Positions 8,654 to 16,482 of a DNA stretch of 39,198 nt are shown here, one piece after another. Source of the stretch: Aureibaculum luteum (lineage in GTDB: Bacteria > Bacteroidota > Bacteroidia > Flavobacteriales > Flavobacteriaceae); NCBI RefSeq assembly GCF_003449015.1, contig NZ_QRGD01000014.1, positions 1-39,198 of the forward strand, read 5' to 3'. A model generated the notes under the pieces. It ran no database searches. It was not told the DNA's origin and saw nothing but the letters and a program-made list of their open reading frames with translations. A program made the position numbers and the translations under genes. Each line of letters begins with the position of its first letter. The first letter of the stretch is position 1.

Positions 8654-8661
8654 TAGTTTTG
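8654..8661 (+). promoter_or_regulatory. Bacteroidota -7 element (TAGTTTTG)
   Basis: Matches TAnnTTTG fully. The predicted transcript start is about 8668, giving a leader of about 100 nt to the ATG at 8770. No good -33 TTG is present at the usual spacing, which would fit dependence on an activator. Confidence 0.5.
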
Positions 8662-8769
8662 TAGAAACATATTGTTGAAACAAACTATAAAAGGTCTGGC
8701 TTAAGTTAAAAAGCGTGAGTGTGGTAATCCGCTACTATTTTAAGAATCAGACTGTAAAACTTAAAAATT

Positions 8770-9390
8770 ATGAAACTAGACGAAAAGATATTAATTTTTT
8801 TATTATTGGCAGCAACGGCTGTTTTTGGTCAAAAAACGGAATCACTGGATTTATTGTCAGATGCTACCGATAACCAGATAGAGCACAACTATTCTATAGG
8901 ATCTTCCTTTTTTATGCTGGGAAATTTACTTTCTGATGCTCCCGATTATTACGTATTAACCTTTGGGTATCAATTCACTAAAAAAGACAGAATATTTGCA
9001 GAGTTTAATACCTGGAAATATTCAGAACCTTTGGGTACCTACGGACATTCAGATGCATTTTATCCCGGTTATGTGAGAGCTTTTGGTGTTGGAATAGGAT
9101 ATCAACGCTTTTATTGGAAAGGACTATTTACCACCGTGCAAGCCACACCTTTTATGAAACAATATTATACTACGAATAACGATAAAATTCAAAAAGGGTT
9201 TCAGTTGTATTTTCAATTGATAGCCGGATATCGCTTTGAGTTTTTCAAAAAAAGATGGTATTTAGAACCTGCCTATGCACTCAAATATTGGCCTGTTGAT
9301 ACGAATTATCCATCTGATTTTGCGAAGATTGAAAACGGTAAGCCTAACTATATATTTGAACCCAGTTTAAATTTTGGTTTTAAGTTCTGA
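8770..9390 (+). CDS. Outer-membrane beta-barrel protein, unknown function
   Basis: Residues 1-20 form a signal peptide (ending AVFG). The mature part is built of alternating amphipathic strands with aromatic girdles, for example YYVLTFGYQF, RAFGVGIGYQRF, YFQLIAGYRFEFF and a C-terminal strand ending FGFKF, a typical barrel end with a terminal Phe. At 206 aa it would be a small barrel of about eight strands. No family name is certain. The gene is a plus-strand island among minus-strand genes, with its own promoter and an FNR-like operator. The next gene, facing it, encodes a Crp/Fnr regulator, which suggests local control. Confidence 0.7.
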   Translation: MKLDEKILIFLLLAATAVFGQKTESLDLLSDATDNQIEHNYSIGSSFFMLGNLLSDAPDYYVLTFGYQFTKKDRIFAEFNTWKYSEPLGTYGHSDAFYPGYVRAFGVGIGYQRFYWKGLFTTVQATPFMKQYYTTNNDKIQKGFQLYFQLIAGYRFEFFKKRWYLEPAYALKYWPVDTNYPSDFAKIENGKPNYIFEPSLNFGFKF

Positions 9391-9409
9391 TATTAGACAA
9401 AGGTTTAAA

Positions 9410-9988
9410 TTAGTCTCTAGTTACAATTCTTCTCCGAATTCTACTGAGTGTTTCAGGCTTAATTCCAAGATAACTTGCGAGTTGGTATTGTGGTACTCTT
9501 TCTATTAATTCGGGTCTGTTTTTTAATACGTTTAGGTACCTGTCTTTTGGTGTTGCATTTTTAAAAACGGCTAGTTCTTCTTGACTAGCTCCAAGCATTT
9601 TTTCCATTTCTACACGACATACTTCTCCAAAACGTGGGAATTTCTTGTACAGAGCGTTTTCTTTTTCGGCGTTTAGAATGGCTACGGTAGTCTCTTCAGT
9701 ACACATAAAATAACATTTAGAGGGTTTGCTATTTGCCATACTATCAAAATTTACAGCCGATTGAAATTCAGTATAAAAATTTGTGGTATTCTCATTTCCA
9801 TCTTCATTAGTAAATTCTCTGATGCAACCCTTTATTACAGAAAATGCATCTTTAGCAATCTGTCCTTCTTTAAGTAAAATTGTACCTTTTGGGTATGTTT
9901 TAATAGGAAAAGCTTCAACAATTCCTTGTTTTTCTTCATGCGTCAAATCAATAAAATTTGACATCATTTCTACTAAAGCATTTTCCAT
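9410..9988 (-). CDS. Crp/Fnr-family transcriptional regulator
   Basis: Cytoplasmic transcription factor. An N-terminal cyclic-nucleotide-binding-like beta-roll (about 20-105; KGTILLKEGQ, VIKGCIREF) is followed by a long dimer helix (about 110-145) and a C-terminal helix-turn-helix (about 166-188; QLASYLGIKPETLSRIRRRI). The recognition helix carries E179, S182 and R183, the E-xx-SR pattern that FNR uses to read TTGAT. It lacks the N-terminal cysteine cluster of FNR and a clear cAMP site, so the signal is unknown. At 192 aa it has the short length usual in Bacteroidota. It converges on the outer-membrane gene (19-bp gap between stops). Confidence 0.9.
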   Translation of the reverse strand: MENALVEMMSNFIDLTHEEKQGIVEAFPIKTYPKGTILLKEGQIAKDAFSVIKGCIREFTNEDGNENTTNFYTEFQSAVNFDSMANSKPSKCYFMCTEETTVAILNAEKENALYKKFPRFGEVCRVEMEKMLGASQEELAVFKNATPKDRYLNVLKNRPELIERVPQYQLASYLGIKPETLSRIRRRIVTRD

Positions 9989-10104
9989 GAATTACGATTC
10001 TTTTAATTTGTTTTATTGAATTTTCGGCATCTTAATGTTCATACCAAGAATGTGGTGAATTACGCTGAGCTGTGTCTTCATTTGTTTTATGGTTATCAAA
10101 ATTA

Positions 10105-10620
10105 CTACCATCCTAATTTTGGAGAGGTAAATGATTTCCACTTTCCATCAATTCTAAACATTTCACCTAATTTACATTTTATTTTTTTTCCATTTGACTC
10201 CATTATAATGAATGTTTCGGTTACATATATTTTTAATTTTTCATTATAAAGCTCTTCACCCTCTTGTTCTCTTCCAATATATATCAAGTTTTCTAATTGA
10301 TTATTCCGTATTAATTTTTGCTTAAAATAAGCAACTGATTTAAAGAATTCTTCTCCAATAAGTGAAGGTTTTATGTTTTGCTTTTCCAATTCTTCAGGTA
10401 TACCACGATATGAAAAATTATTATTTTTCATATAATCTACCGTTCCTTGGTCTGGAGTAATCTTATTGCAATACGCTTTTAGGTTATTTTCATCGGCATC
10501 TTTTAAAAAGACTACGAAATCTGAATAAAGTTCATCTAAATCGGAATAACCCGACTGTGAATTACAGCCCAAAAGAGAAAAGGATATTAATAATAAAAAG
10601 TACGTACTGAATTTTGTCAT
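10105..10620 (-). CDS. Hypothetical small lipoprotein
   Basis: I do not recognise the family. Residues 1-18 are a signal peptide with lipobox LLGC. The mature part of about 150 aa is acidic at its start (SDLDELYSDFVVFLKDAD), then mixed alpha and beta, ending in strands such as IYVTETFIIMESNGKKIKC, which resemble NTF2-like or DUF4878-type periplasmic folds; this is only an impression. It is single-gene, followed by 116 bp before the Crp/Fnr gene. Confidence 0.72.
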   Translation of the reverse strand: MTKFSTYFLLLISFSLLGCNSQSGYSDLDELYSDFVVFLKDADENNLKAYCNKITPDQGTVDYMKNNNFSYRGIPEELEKQNIKPSLIGEEFFKSVAYFKQKLIRNNQLENLIYIGREQEGEELYNEKLKIYVTETFIIMESNGKKIKCKLGEMFRIDGKWKSFTSPKLGW

Positions 10621-10721
10621 TTTTTTGAATGCTTATTTAATGTTGGTATTTTTATACATGATTTAAGCATCTAATTTAGTAAATGTAAATTGAATATTAT
10701 TCCGGAGTCTTTTTATAAATA

Positions 10722-10820
10722 GTAAGCTAAGATTAACAGTTCTCTAATTGGAGAAGCGTAGTGGTTTATTTAGCGACAGTCTTCCAAATGTAGAAATAAA
10801 ATGGATGGAAAGCAAATGAT
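10722..10820 (+). repeat. Intergenic repeat family, copy C
   Basis: Begins AAGCTAAGATTAACAG, then GTGGTTTATTTAGCGACAG, CCAAATGTAGAAATAAAATGG and GAAAGCAAATGA. The second half is nearly identical to copy B. TTTATTT and AAATAAA can pair around the AGCGACAGTC core. It lies in the spacer 10621-10851. Confidence 0.75.
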
Positions 10821-10851
10821 AGTATTTTGTTAAATAAAAGGAAAACACAAG

Positions 10852-13362
10852 TCACAATGTAACGGATCTATTTGTTCTTCTCGTTTTAATTTTTACGAAT
10901 TCGTACCAAATTACCGATATAAAACCTATAGCCATAGAAATTGCTAACTGTGACATAGTAAGTGCCTCAAATTCAAAGAAACGGGTTAATGGAGGTACAA
11001 AGAGTAATAATCCTGTAATGGCAACTGTGATGGCAATAATCAAAATAACCAAATTGTTTTTATATTTCAGCGTGGTAAAGATGGAATAATAGAAAGATCG
11101 ATTTATAAGTGTTAAAAATATATTCGCCGTAATTAATACCGTAAATACCATTGTCCTAGTTAGGGCTTCGTCATAAGTCATATAAACCGAATATTGATAG
11201 ATAGCTAAAGTACCCATTGTAATTGCTATACCTTGAATAATACTTGTGGTTAGCTCATTCCAATTAAAAAAAGTGGTCGTAAACGGTCTTGGTTTTTGTA
11301 ACATGGTGTTTTTTTCCATGGGCTCATTCTCAAATATAATAGAACAGGTTGGTCCCATTATGAGCTCTAAAAATATAATATGCACGGGTGATAGGATATT
11401 TGGATAGACCCATCCTAAGGCAAGTGGAATAAAAACAGTAAGAATAATTGGAATGTGAATGGATATAATGTATTGAATGGCTTTTTTTAGGTTGGTATAG
11501 ATTCTCCTACCCATGGCAATGGCATCCACCATTTTTGATAAATCGTCTTCCGTCAATATAAGAGAAGCCGCTTGCTTGGCTATTTCTGTACCTTTTTTTC
11601 CCATAGCAATGCCAATGTGGGCTGCTTTTAAAGCAGGACCATCATTCACACCATCTCCAGTCATGGCTACAATTTGATTTTTTGCTTTTAAGGCATTGAT
11701 AATTCTCAGTTTTGCTTCAGGATACATTCTGGTGAAAATATTGGTATTCATCACACTTTCCTCCAGCTCTTTTTCTGACAATTTCATTAATTCATCACCG
11801 GTAATACTACTTTCAAAGCCCTTAAATGAAACTTGCTCGGCAATGGCTTTGGTAGTTGCCGCATTATCTCCCGTAATAATTTTGACCGAAATACCAGCTT
11901 GGTAGAAGTCTTCAAAGACTTTATTGATATTTTTTTTCGGAGGATCATAAAATGCAATGATTCCTATAAAGTTAAACTTAAATTCTTGTTGGGTTTTTGG
12001 AAAATTGGATCCTTTAAAATCACTATCACCAACTCCTAAAACTCTGTAGCCTTTACTGGTTATGGTTTGAATCGCATTATTAATTTCCTTCTTTTCTGCT
12101 GAGCTTAAATTAGAAATGGCTATCAATGCTTCTGGAGCTCCTTTGGCAGCTATGATTCTTTGACCAGCATTATTTTCAAAAATATGGGTCATCATTGGTG
12201 GTTTCCCACCTAGTGGATATTCGTGGATTAACTTAAAATTGGGACGTTCATCTTTTTCTTTTATAGCTGCATAAGCTTGGTGTAAGGCTATTTCCATGGC
12301 ATCGAAAGGAATGGGTTCACTGGCCCACATCGCTATTTTTATCAACTCCTTTTCATCTTCATTAGCTGCTTCAGGAGTGACGATTCTATTTGAATTTAGC
12401 GTGTAAATTTTTGCCAAACTCATTTTGTTTTCTGTAATTGTTCCTGTTTTGTCCGTACAGATTACCGTAGCACTTCCCAGTGTTTCAACTGTCTTCATCT
12501 GTTTTACTACAATACCCATTTTCATGAGTCGCCAAGCACCAATTGCCATAAACGAGGTGAATGCCATAGGGATTTCTTCAGGTAAAATACTCATAGCTAG
12601 GGTTAAAGCCTTAAGTAAGCTATCTAATACATTGTACGAATGAAAATAATTAATGGCCCAAACCAGAATAAAAACAAAAGAACCTGAAATAACCATTGTC
12701 TTTACGAAGTTGATTATTTGCAATTCTAGTGGGGTCTTTTCTTCGGTAATGCTTTCTAGACTTTTTCCAATTTTTCCTAATTTAGTTTCATTGCCAATAT
12801 GTGTAACGGTAGCAATTGCCAAACCACTAGCAACAGTAGTCCCTGTAAATATTAAATTATCCTCTTTATTTTTGTCTTTAAAAACAGATAGTGACTCTCC
12901 CGTAAGGATAGATTCATTGACTGAAAAATCATTAGAATGAACTATTATGGCATCTGCAGTAATTGAAGTGCCTTCTTCAACCATTAAACTATCGCCAACC
13001 ACCAAATCATCGCTACTAATTTCTACTACATTACCATTTCTAATGACTTTGCAATGAGGTTGAGAAAGCTTTTTAAGTTTTTGCAGTGCATTTCTACTTC
13101 TAGAATCTTGGTATAATGAAATAATTGATACAAGAATAATGGCAGATGCTAGAAAGATAGCATCGCCAGTGTTTCCGCTAATTAAATAAATGAGAGCCGC
13201 TACAAATAGAAGAATTATCATTGGCTCTTTGACCAATGTTTTAATATCATCTAAGACATTGTTTTCTTGCTTGTAGTTTAAGGTGTTTTTACCATATTTT
13301 TCTCTTGCAATAAGAACCTGCTCACTTGATAATCCGTTTATATTAAAATTATTTGTAGACAT
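10852..13362 (-). CDS. P-type cation-transporting ATPase (P2-like)
   Basis: Integral inner-membrane pump using ATP. Cation_ATPase_N region (about 5-60), actuator motif TGES (154-157), M4 motif PEEIP (261-265), phosphorylation site DKTGT with D304, nucleotide-binding KGAPE (407-411), TGDN (497-500), TGDGVNDGPAL hinge (568-578), then about six C-terminal membrane helices. Ten helices and 836 aa fit P2 pumps. The usual Ca2+ motif PEGLP is PEEIP here, and M6 has ELIMGPTCS in place of the N-x-x-x-D type site, so calling it a Ca2+ pump would be unsafe. No metal-binding N-terminal domain is present. Monocistronic. Confidence 0.93.
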   Translation of the reverse strand: MSTNNFNINGLSSEQVLIAREKYGKNTLNYKQENNVLDDIKTLVKEPMIILLFVAALIYLISGNTGDAIFLASAIILVSIISLYQDSRSRNALQKLKKLSQPHCKVIRNGNVVEISSDDLVVGDSLMVEEGTSITADAIIVHSNDFSVNESILTGESLSVFKDKNKEDNLIFTGTTVASGLAIATVTHIGNETKLGKIGKSLESITEEKTPLELQIINFVKTMVISGSFVFILVWAINYFHSYNVLDSLLKALTLAMSILPEEIPMAFTSFMAIGAWRLMKMGIVVKQMKTVETLGSATVICTDKTGTITENKMSLAKIYTLNSNRIVTPEAANEDEKELIKIAMWASEPIPFDAMEIALHQAYAAIKEKDERPNFKLIHEYPLGGKPPMMTHIFENNAGQRIIAAKGAPEALIAISNLSSAEKKEINNAIQTITSKGYRVLGVGDSDFKGSNFPKTQQEFKFNFIGIIAFYDPPKKNINKVFEDFYQAGISVKIITGDNAATTKAIAEQVSFKGFESSITGDELMKLSEKELEESVMNTNIFTRMYPEAKLRIINALKAKNQIVAMTGDGVNDGPALKAAHIGIAMGKKGTEIAKQAASLILTEDDLSKMVDAIAMGRRIYTNLKKAIQYIISIHIPIILTVFIPLALGWVYPNILSPVHIIFLELIMGPTCSIIFENEPMEKNTMLQKPRPFTTTFFNWNELTTSIIQGIAITMGTLAIYQYSVYMTYDEALTRTMVFTVLITANIFLTLINRSFYYSIFTTLKYKNNLVILIIAITVAITGLLLFVPPLTRFFEFEALTMSQLAISMAIGFISVIWYEFVKIKTRRTNRSVTL

Positions 13363-13472
13363 TTTGAAAGATGTTTATAGATCTGTAAGCTATGCTGATA
13401 GTGGTAAATTAACTTTTTGAAAACCAAATTTCTATTATATAAGATATTGGAAGACTGATTAACTCTATATTA

Positions 13473-13640
13473 AAGTTGCTAAAAATAACAGCACTTCAAG
13501 GTGTTGGAGTAGGAGTTTTATCTAGAACTTTTAACCAAAGTTAACGAGAAATATTCTAAGAATGAATACAAATTAGGGTAGGGTATTCCATACGTTTAAA
13601 CATAACTTTTTTTAGCGAAGTCTTTAGCTAAATAAAAGTA
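13473..13640 (+). repeat. Intergenic repeat family, copy D (split)
   Basis: The first half (13473-13529) matches copy A closely: AACAGCACTTCAAGGTGTTG, GAGTAGGAGTTTTATCTAGA. The expected TTTAGCGA-AGTCT continuation appears only about 80 bp on (13609-13640), so the copy looks interrupted or decayed. The spacer 13363-13711 has no gene and no other feature I can support. Confidence 0.55.
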
Positions 13641-13711
13641 CATTCAAATTTTATAATGGAAATAAGTAGGAATAAGCTTAGGTGATTTTGACGGTATGCT
13701 ATCTTAAAGAG

Positions 13712-14182
13712 CTATTCGTTTAATTTGTTTTTATATTGTGTTTGTAATGCATTAAGGAAATTTCTTAAGTACTGATCTAAACAAGGTCGATAAGATCTAT
13801 GGTCAGGTCTGCGGAAAAATGAACTCAATTCATGTTTACTTATTTTTTTATCTATAGATTCAAATAGCTCTAAAATGTCATCCGTTTTTAAATCTAATGC
13901 GATTTTTAGTTTTCGAAGAATCATATTATTACTTAACGGGTCTTCTGCTATTGGTGCAGGACCTTCTCTTTTTCCTCGTTTTTCAATGATTAGTCCGTTG
14001 AGAAAAGTAGCCAGTTCTACATCAGTCATTTCTACAACTAAAGGATCATCTTCTTTTTTTAACCAGGCAAGTAAACCTTCCTTCTCCACATCGTAATCTG
14101 CTAATTTAAAAAGCGAAATCATTTTGTCGTCATTATAATTAAACAGGTAACGAATGCGTCTTAATATATCATTATTGGTCAT
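13712..14182 (-). CDS. DUF1456 family protein (YehS-like)
   Basis: Small cytoplasmic protein of unknown function. It consists of two copies of the DUF1456 repeat: residues 2-46 (TNNDILRRIRYLFNYNDDKM, ending AWLKKEDD) and 84-128 (SNNMILRKLKIALDLKTDDI, ending SFFRRPDH), joined by a charged linker, with a short helical tail. At 156 aa it matches E. coli YehS and its relatives. The all-helical layout and basic second repeat could allow nucleic-acid binding, but this is not established. Monocistronic, starting at ATG. Confidence 0.9.
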   Translation of the reverse strand: MTNNDILRRIRYLFNYNDDKMISLFKLADYDVEKEGLLAWLKKEDDPLVVEMTDVELATFLNGLIIEKRGKREGPAPIAEDPLSNNMILRKLKIALDLKTDDILELFESIDKKISKHELSSFFRRPDHRSYRPCLDQYLRNFLNALQTQYKNKLNE

Positions 14183-14271
14183 ATTCTTTGTCTTTTATTA
14201 TCGAGGTCAATTTTGATGCTTTAAAATTGTTTGCAACCTCTTTTTGATACCTTCAAAATTAAGTATTTACC

Positions 14272-14598
14272 TTATCTCGCTAAAAGTTTACTAGAAACTT
14301 TATAAGTAGCGGAATAAGATAGTCCCGATTGACCCGTTTTAAAGGTCAAAAATGACTTTTTGTACCATCGAGGGTCTGTCGCTTTCTTTTTAAAATCGTT
14401 ATGTGTGGCAATGCCATGTGATTCTCCATTGTCAAAAGTCTCCATTTGATACAAACCAATACCTAAATGTTCTAAACGCTGAAGAACAGTTTCGAAATCT
14501 GACTCAGAAAAATGGTAAATGGTTTCTTTGTCGTCTCCGTCATTCCTGTTTTTTAAATCAGTAAATACGTTTTTTTCTAAGAATTCAGTTTGTTTCAT
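14272..14598 (-). CDS. Hypothetical protein
   Basis: No family recognised. The longest frame begins at TTG 14682, but its first 28 codons look like translated spacer. The ATG at 14598 (MKQTEFLEKN) gives 108 aa and is preferred. The protein is soluble, mixed alpha/beta, with no signal peptide or membrane segment. Conserved-looking stretches are ESDFETVLQRLEHLGIGLYQ and DPRWYKKSFLTFKTG. It lies 89 bp downstream of the DUF1456 gene start, and a separate transcript is likely. Confidence 0.5.
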   Translation of the reverse strand: MKQTEFLEKNVFTDLKNRNDGDDKETIYHFSESDFETVLQRLEHLGIGLYQMETFDNGESHGIATHNDFKKKATDPRWYKKSFLTFKTGQSGLSYSATYKVSSKLLAR

Positions 14599-14841
14599 AA
14601 TTTGGGAAATGTATAAGTGTATATTATTGGCGTTGACCGCGGCTAAATTAGTAAAAGGAAATTGAACCTTACGAAGTTCCAACGGGTTTTTATAAGTAGG
14701 TTGTCAATAACAATTAATTGAATTTATTACTTGTATTTAGTGTGTCTTTTCAATTTGAACTTATGGCTTGTTTTGTCACTCTTTATTAATTGCTGTTTTT
14801 TAAGTTTATATTTCTAATACATAATTCGCCTATCATTTACT

Positions 14842-15315
14842 TTATTTTGAAAGTGCCTTCCATTTACCTGATTCAGCAAACTCTTTAACAATTCGATTTC
14901 GTTTTATAAGTAATTTCGTCATATATTTTTCAAGAAACAATGTGTCGGCTAATTTTCCGAAGATGCCAAATGGTGATGTATATTCAAATACATCTATCAT
15001 TTGAGTTTCTCCATTTACATCAGAGAAGTGATGTTCATGTTTAAATTCTTGAAACGCTCCTGTCTCCATTTCGTCTACAAAATAATTAGGACGCTCAAAT
15101 TCCGTAATACGTGAAGTCAATTGTTGATATATACCGAAGTGTTTTGCCCTCCAGGTTACACTTTCATTCAAACCTATTAATCCACTTGTTTTACCTGCAA
15201 TGGCTTCTTCGTTAGTCTGTTGGGTTGATATTTTGTGTAAATCAATACTTCTTGAAAGGTCAAAAACAGTTTCAATAGTGGCTTTTATTACTGTGTGAAG
15301 TTCAATGCTTGGCAT
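14842..15315 (-). CDS. SRPBCC (START-like) family protein
   Basis: Cytoplasmic protein of the helix-grip fold that binds hydrophobic ligands in a central cavity. The N-terminus IELHTVIKATIETVFDLSRS is the typical first strand and helix; ESVTWRAKHFG and FQEFKHEHHFSD form the sheet, and a long C-terminal helix (about 125-150) closes the cavity. In many genomes such proteins are annotated as cell division inhibitor SulA-like, which is a misleading name. At 157 aa it is full length. Promoter-like CAAAATTA (minus-strand TAATTTTG) lies at 15348-15355. Ligand unknown. Confidence 0.85.
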   Translation of the reverse strand: MPSIELHTVIKATIETVFDLSRSIDLHKISTQQTNEEAIAGKTSGLIGLNESVTWRAKHFGIYQQLTSRITEFERPNYFVDEMETGAFQEFKHEHHFSDVNGETQMIDVFEYTSPFGIFGKLADTLFLEKYMTKLLIKRNRIVKEFAESGKWKALSK

Positions 15316-15347
15316 TTTCTGGGTATTTCTGGTAACGTTCCTCTATT

Positions 15348-15355
15348 CAAAATTA
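15348..15355 (-). promoter_or_regulatory. Bacteroidota -7 element (TAATTTTG) for the SRPBCC gene
   Basis: Full TAnnTTTG match on the minus strand, about 33 bp upstream of the ATG at 15315. No -33 TTTG was found at standard spacing. Confidence 0.35.
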
Positions 15356-15390
15356 GAATTAATATTGAGATTAAGAGAGGTAAAATGAAT

Positions 15391-16062
15391 TTATTTTAAC
15401 AAACGTAAGGCTTCCTTTTTACTTAAGTTACTTAGCTTCGTTTTGTCTACAAATGCAATTACCCAGTCCGGATTTGTTCTACTGTATTCTCGTAATACCC
15501 AACCGATGGCCTTGTTTATGAAAAATTCTTTGGAGCCTAATAGTGAAGTAATAGTTGAACTTAAAAGTTGTGTATCTATTTCGGTTTTATATTTTAACTG
15601 AAACAGCAATGCAGACCGTTGCAACCAAATATTATCTGATTGTAACCACTTAGTACAATACGCTACTCTTTGATCAGGGAATTTTTTAAAATAGCTTCCC
15701 ATCAATTTAACGGCAATATAATCTACAGTATCCCACCAAGAGTTGTGGCTCACCATATATTCTAATAAGACAATATCTTCTTTTTCAAATTGCTTTACAT
15801 ATTTAAATACCAATTCTTGTGCAAAATAATGGAAATCGCGTTGCGGTTTTAACCATAGTATTTTGACCAGTGTAGTTAGTTCTTTTTTCTCAGGTAGATA
15901 GTCCTTTATTAAAAATGGTTTTTGAATGGCTCTTCTGGTGTCTGTTTTTAATCCTAAATATTCAAATTGACCTCGCATATAAGCTTTTTGAGCTGCAGCG
16001 ATTGTTGGGTTTGCCTGTTTTTGAAATTCAATGGTTAATATGTCTATAAAGTCTGAAATCAT
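15391..16062 (-). CDS. DNA alkylation repair protein (AlkD-like DNA glycosylase)
   Basis: HEAT-like-repeat DNA glycosylase that excises N3- and N7-alkylpurines. The 223-aa protein is almost all helical hairpins. The catalytic set of Bacillus cereus AlkD (W109, D113, W187) is found at nearly the same numbers: W110 and D114 in NSWWDTVD (107-114), and W188 in KAIGWVLREY (184-193). It begins with ATG, has no signal peptide and is cytoplasmic. The 5' side has a promoter-like TATTTTTG on the minus strand at 16125-16132. It is not linked to ada or alkA in this window. Confidence 0.9.
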   Translation of the reverse strand: MISDFIDILTIEFQKQANPTIAAAQKAYMRGQFEYLGLKTDTRRAIQKPFLIKDYLPEKKELTTLVKILWLKPQRDFHYFAQELVFKYVKQFEKEDIVLLEYMVSHNSWWDTVDYIAVKLMGSYFKKFPDQRVAYCTKWLQSDNIWLQRSALLFQLKYKTEIDTQLLSSTITSLLGSKEFFINKAIGWVLREYSRTNPDWVIAFVDKTKLSNLSKKEALRLLK

Positions 16063-16124
16063 ATTTTTTAAAATGGTGTAACTTTACCTTATATATTACG
16101 TCAGTTGGAATGATTTTACATTAG

Positions 16125-16132
16125 CAAAAATA
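16125..16132 (-). promoter_or_regulatory. Bacteroidota -7 element (TATTTTTG) for the AlkD gene
   Basis: Full TAnnTTTG match on the minus strand, with a leader of about 55 nt to the ATG at 16062. The -33 element is not clear. Confidence 0.35.
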
Positions 16133-16190
16133 TTTCGAAACAAGTAATTTTTTATCACTCCTAATTTCTCTACAATTTTTCTCCATGTTA

Positions 16191-16226
16191 TCTCGAGCGT
16201 AGTCGAGAGGTGATTCCAAAAATCAC
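16191..16226. repeat. Two-stem intergenic repeat (REP-like)
   Basis: TCTCGA-GCGTAG-TCGAGA followed at once by GTGATT-N5-AATCAC. The TCGAGCGTAGTCGAGA form is a common flavobacterial intergenic repeat. It lies between the AlkD gene promoter and a gene remnant. Confidence 0.55.
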
Positions 16227-16256
16227 TTAATATGTAACTTTTGTTTTAAACTCCAT

Positions 16257-16478
16257 TTATACTGAACCCATGTTCGTTTGTTTTTTGAGATAAGCTGTAG
16301 GGCTATCTTTTATAAAATAGTGCCAGCCTGCCACAGTACTTTCTCGTTGAAAATCTGGGATATCATCAGGTAAATTTTCAAGTGTTACAAAACTAAAATT
16401 CAACCTATTTTTATTTGCTTCTTTCCTTAGAGACCTCAAAAGGGCTTCAACTATAATATACTCATAGTAGATTTCATT
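16257..16478 (-). pseudogene. C-terminal remnant of an AHSA1/SRPBCC-like gene
   Basis: An open frame of about 73 codons with no ATG; only a TTG at 16439 could start it, and a stop precedes the frame at 16479-16481. The residues LENLPDDIPDFQRE and AGWHYFIKDSPTAYLKK resemble the C-terminal strand and helix of AHSA1/SRPBCC domain proteins, which normally have about 90 more residues before this point. The upstream side runs straight into the 3' end of the YHYH gene, so the front of the gene appears to be deleted. It could instead be a short gene of another kind. Confidence 0.45.
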
Positions 16479-16482
16479 CTAA

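Noticed and set aside
10016-10249. 77-codon plus-strand frame
   Set aside because: Overlaps a lipoprotein gene with a clear signal peptide on the other strand; no recognisable protein features.
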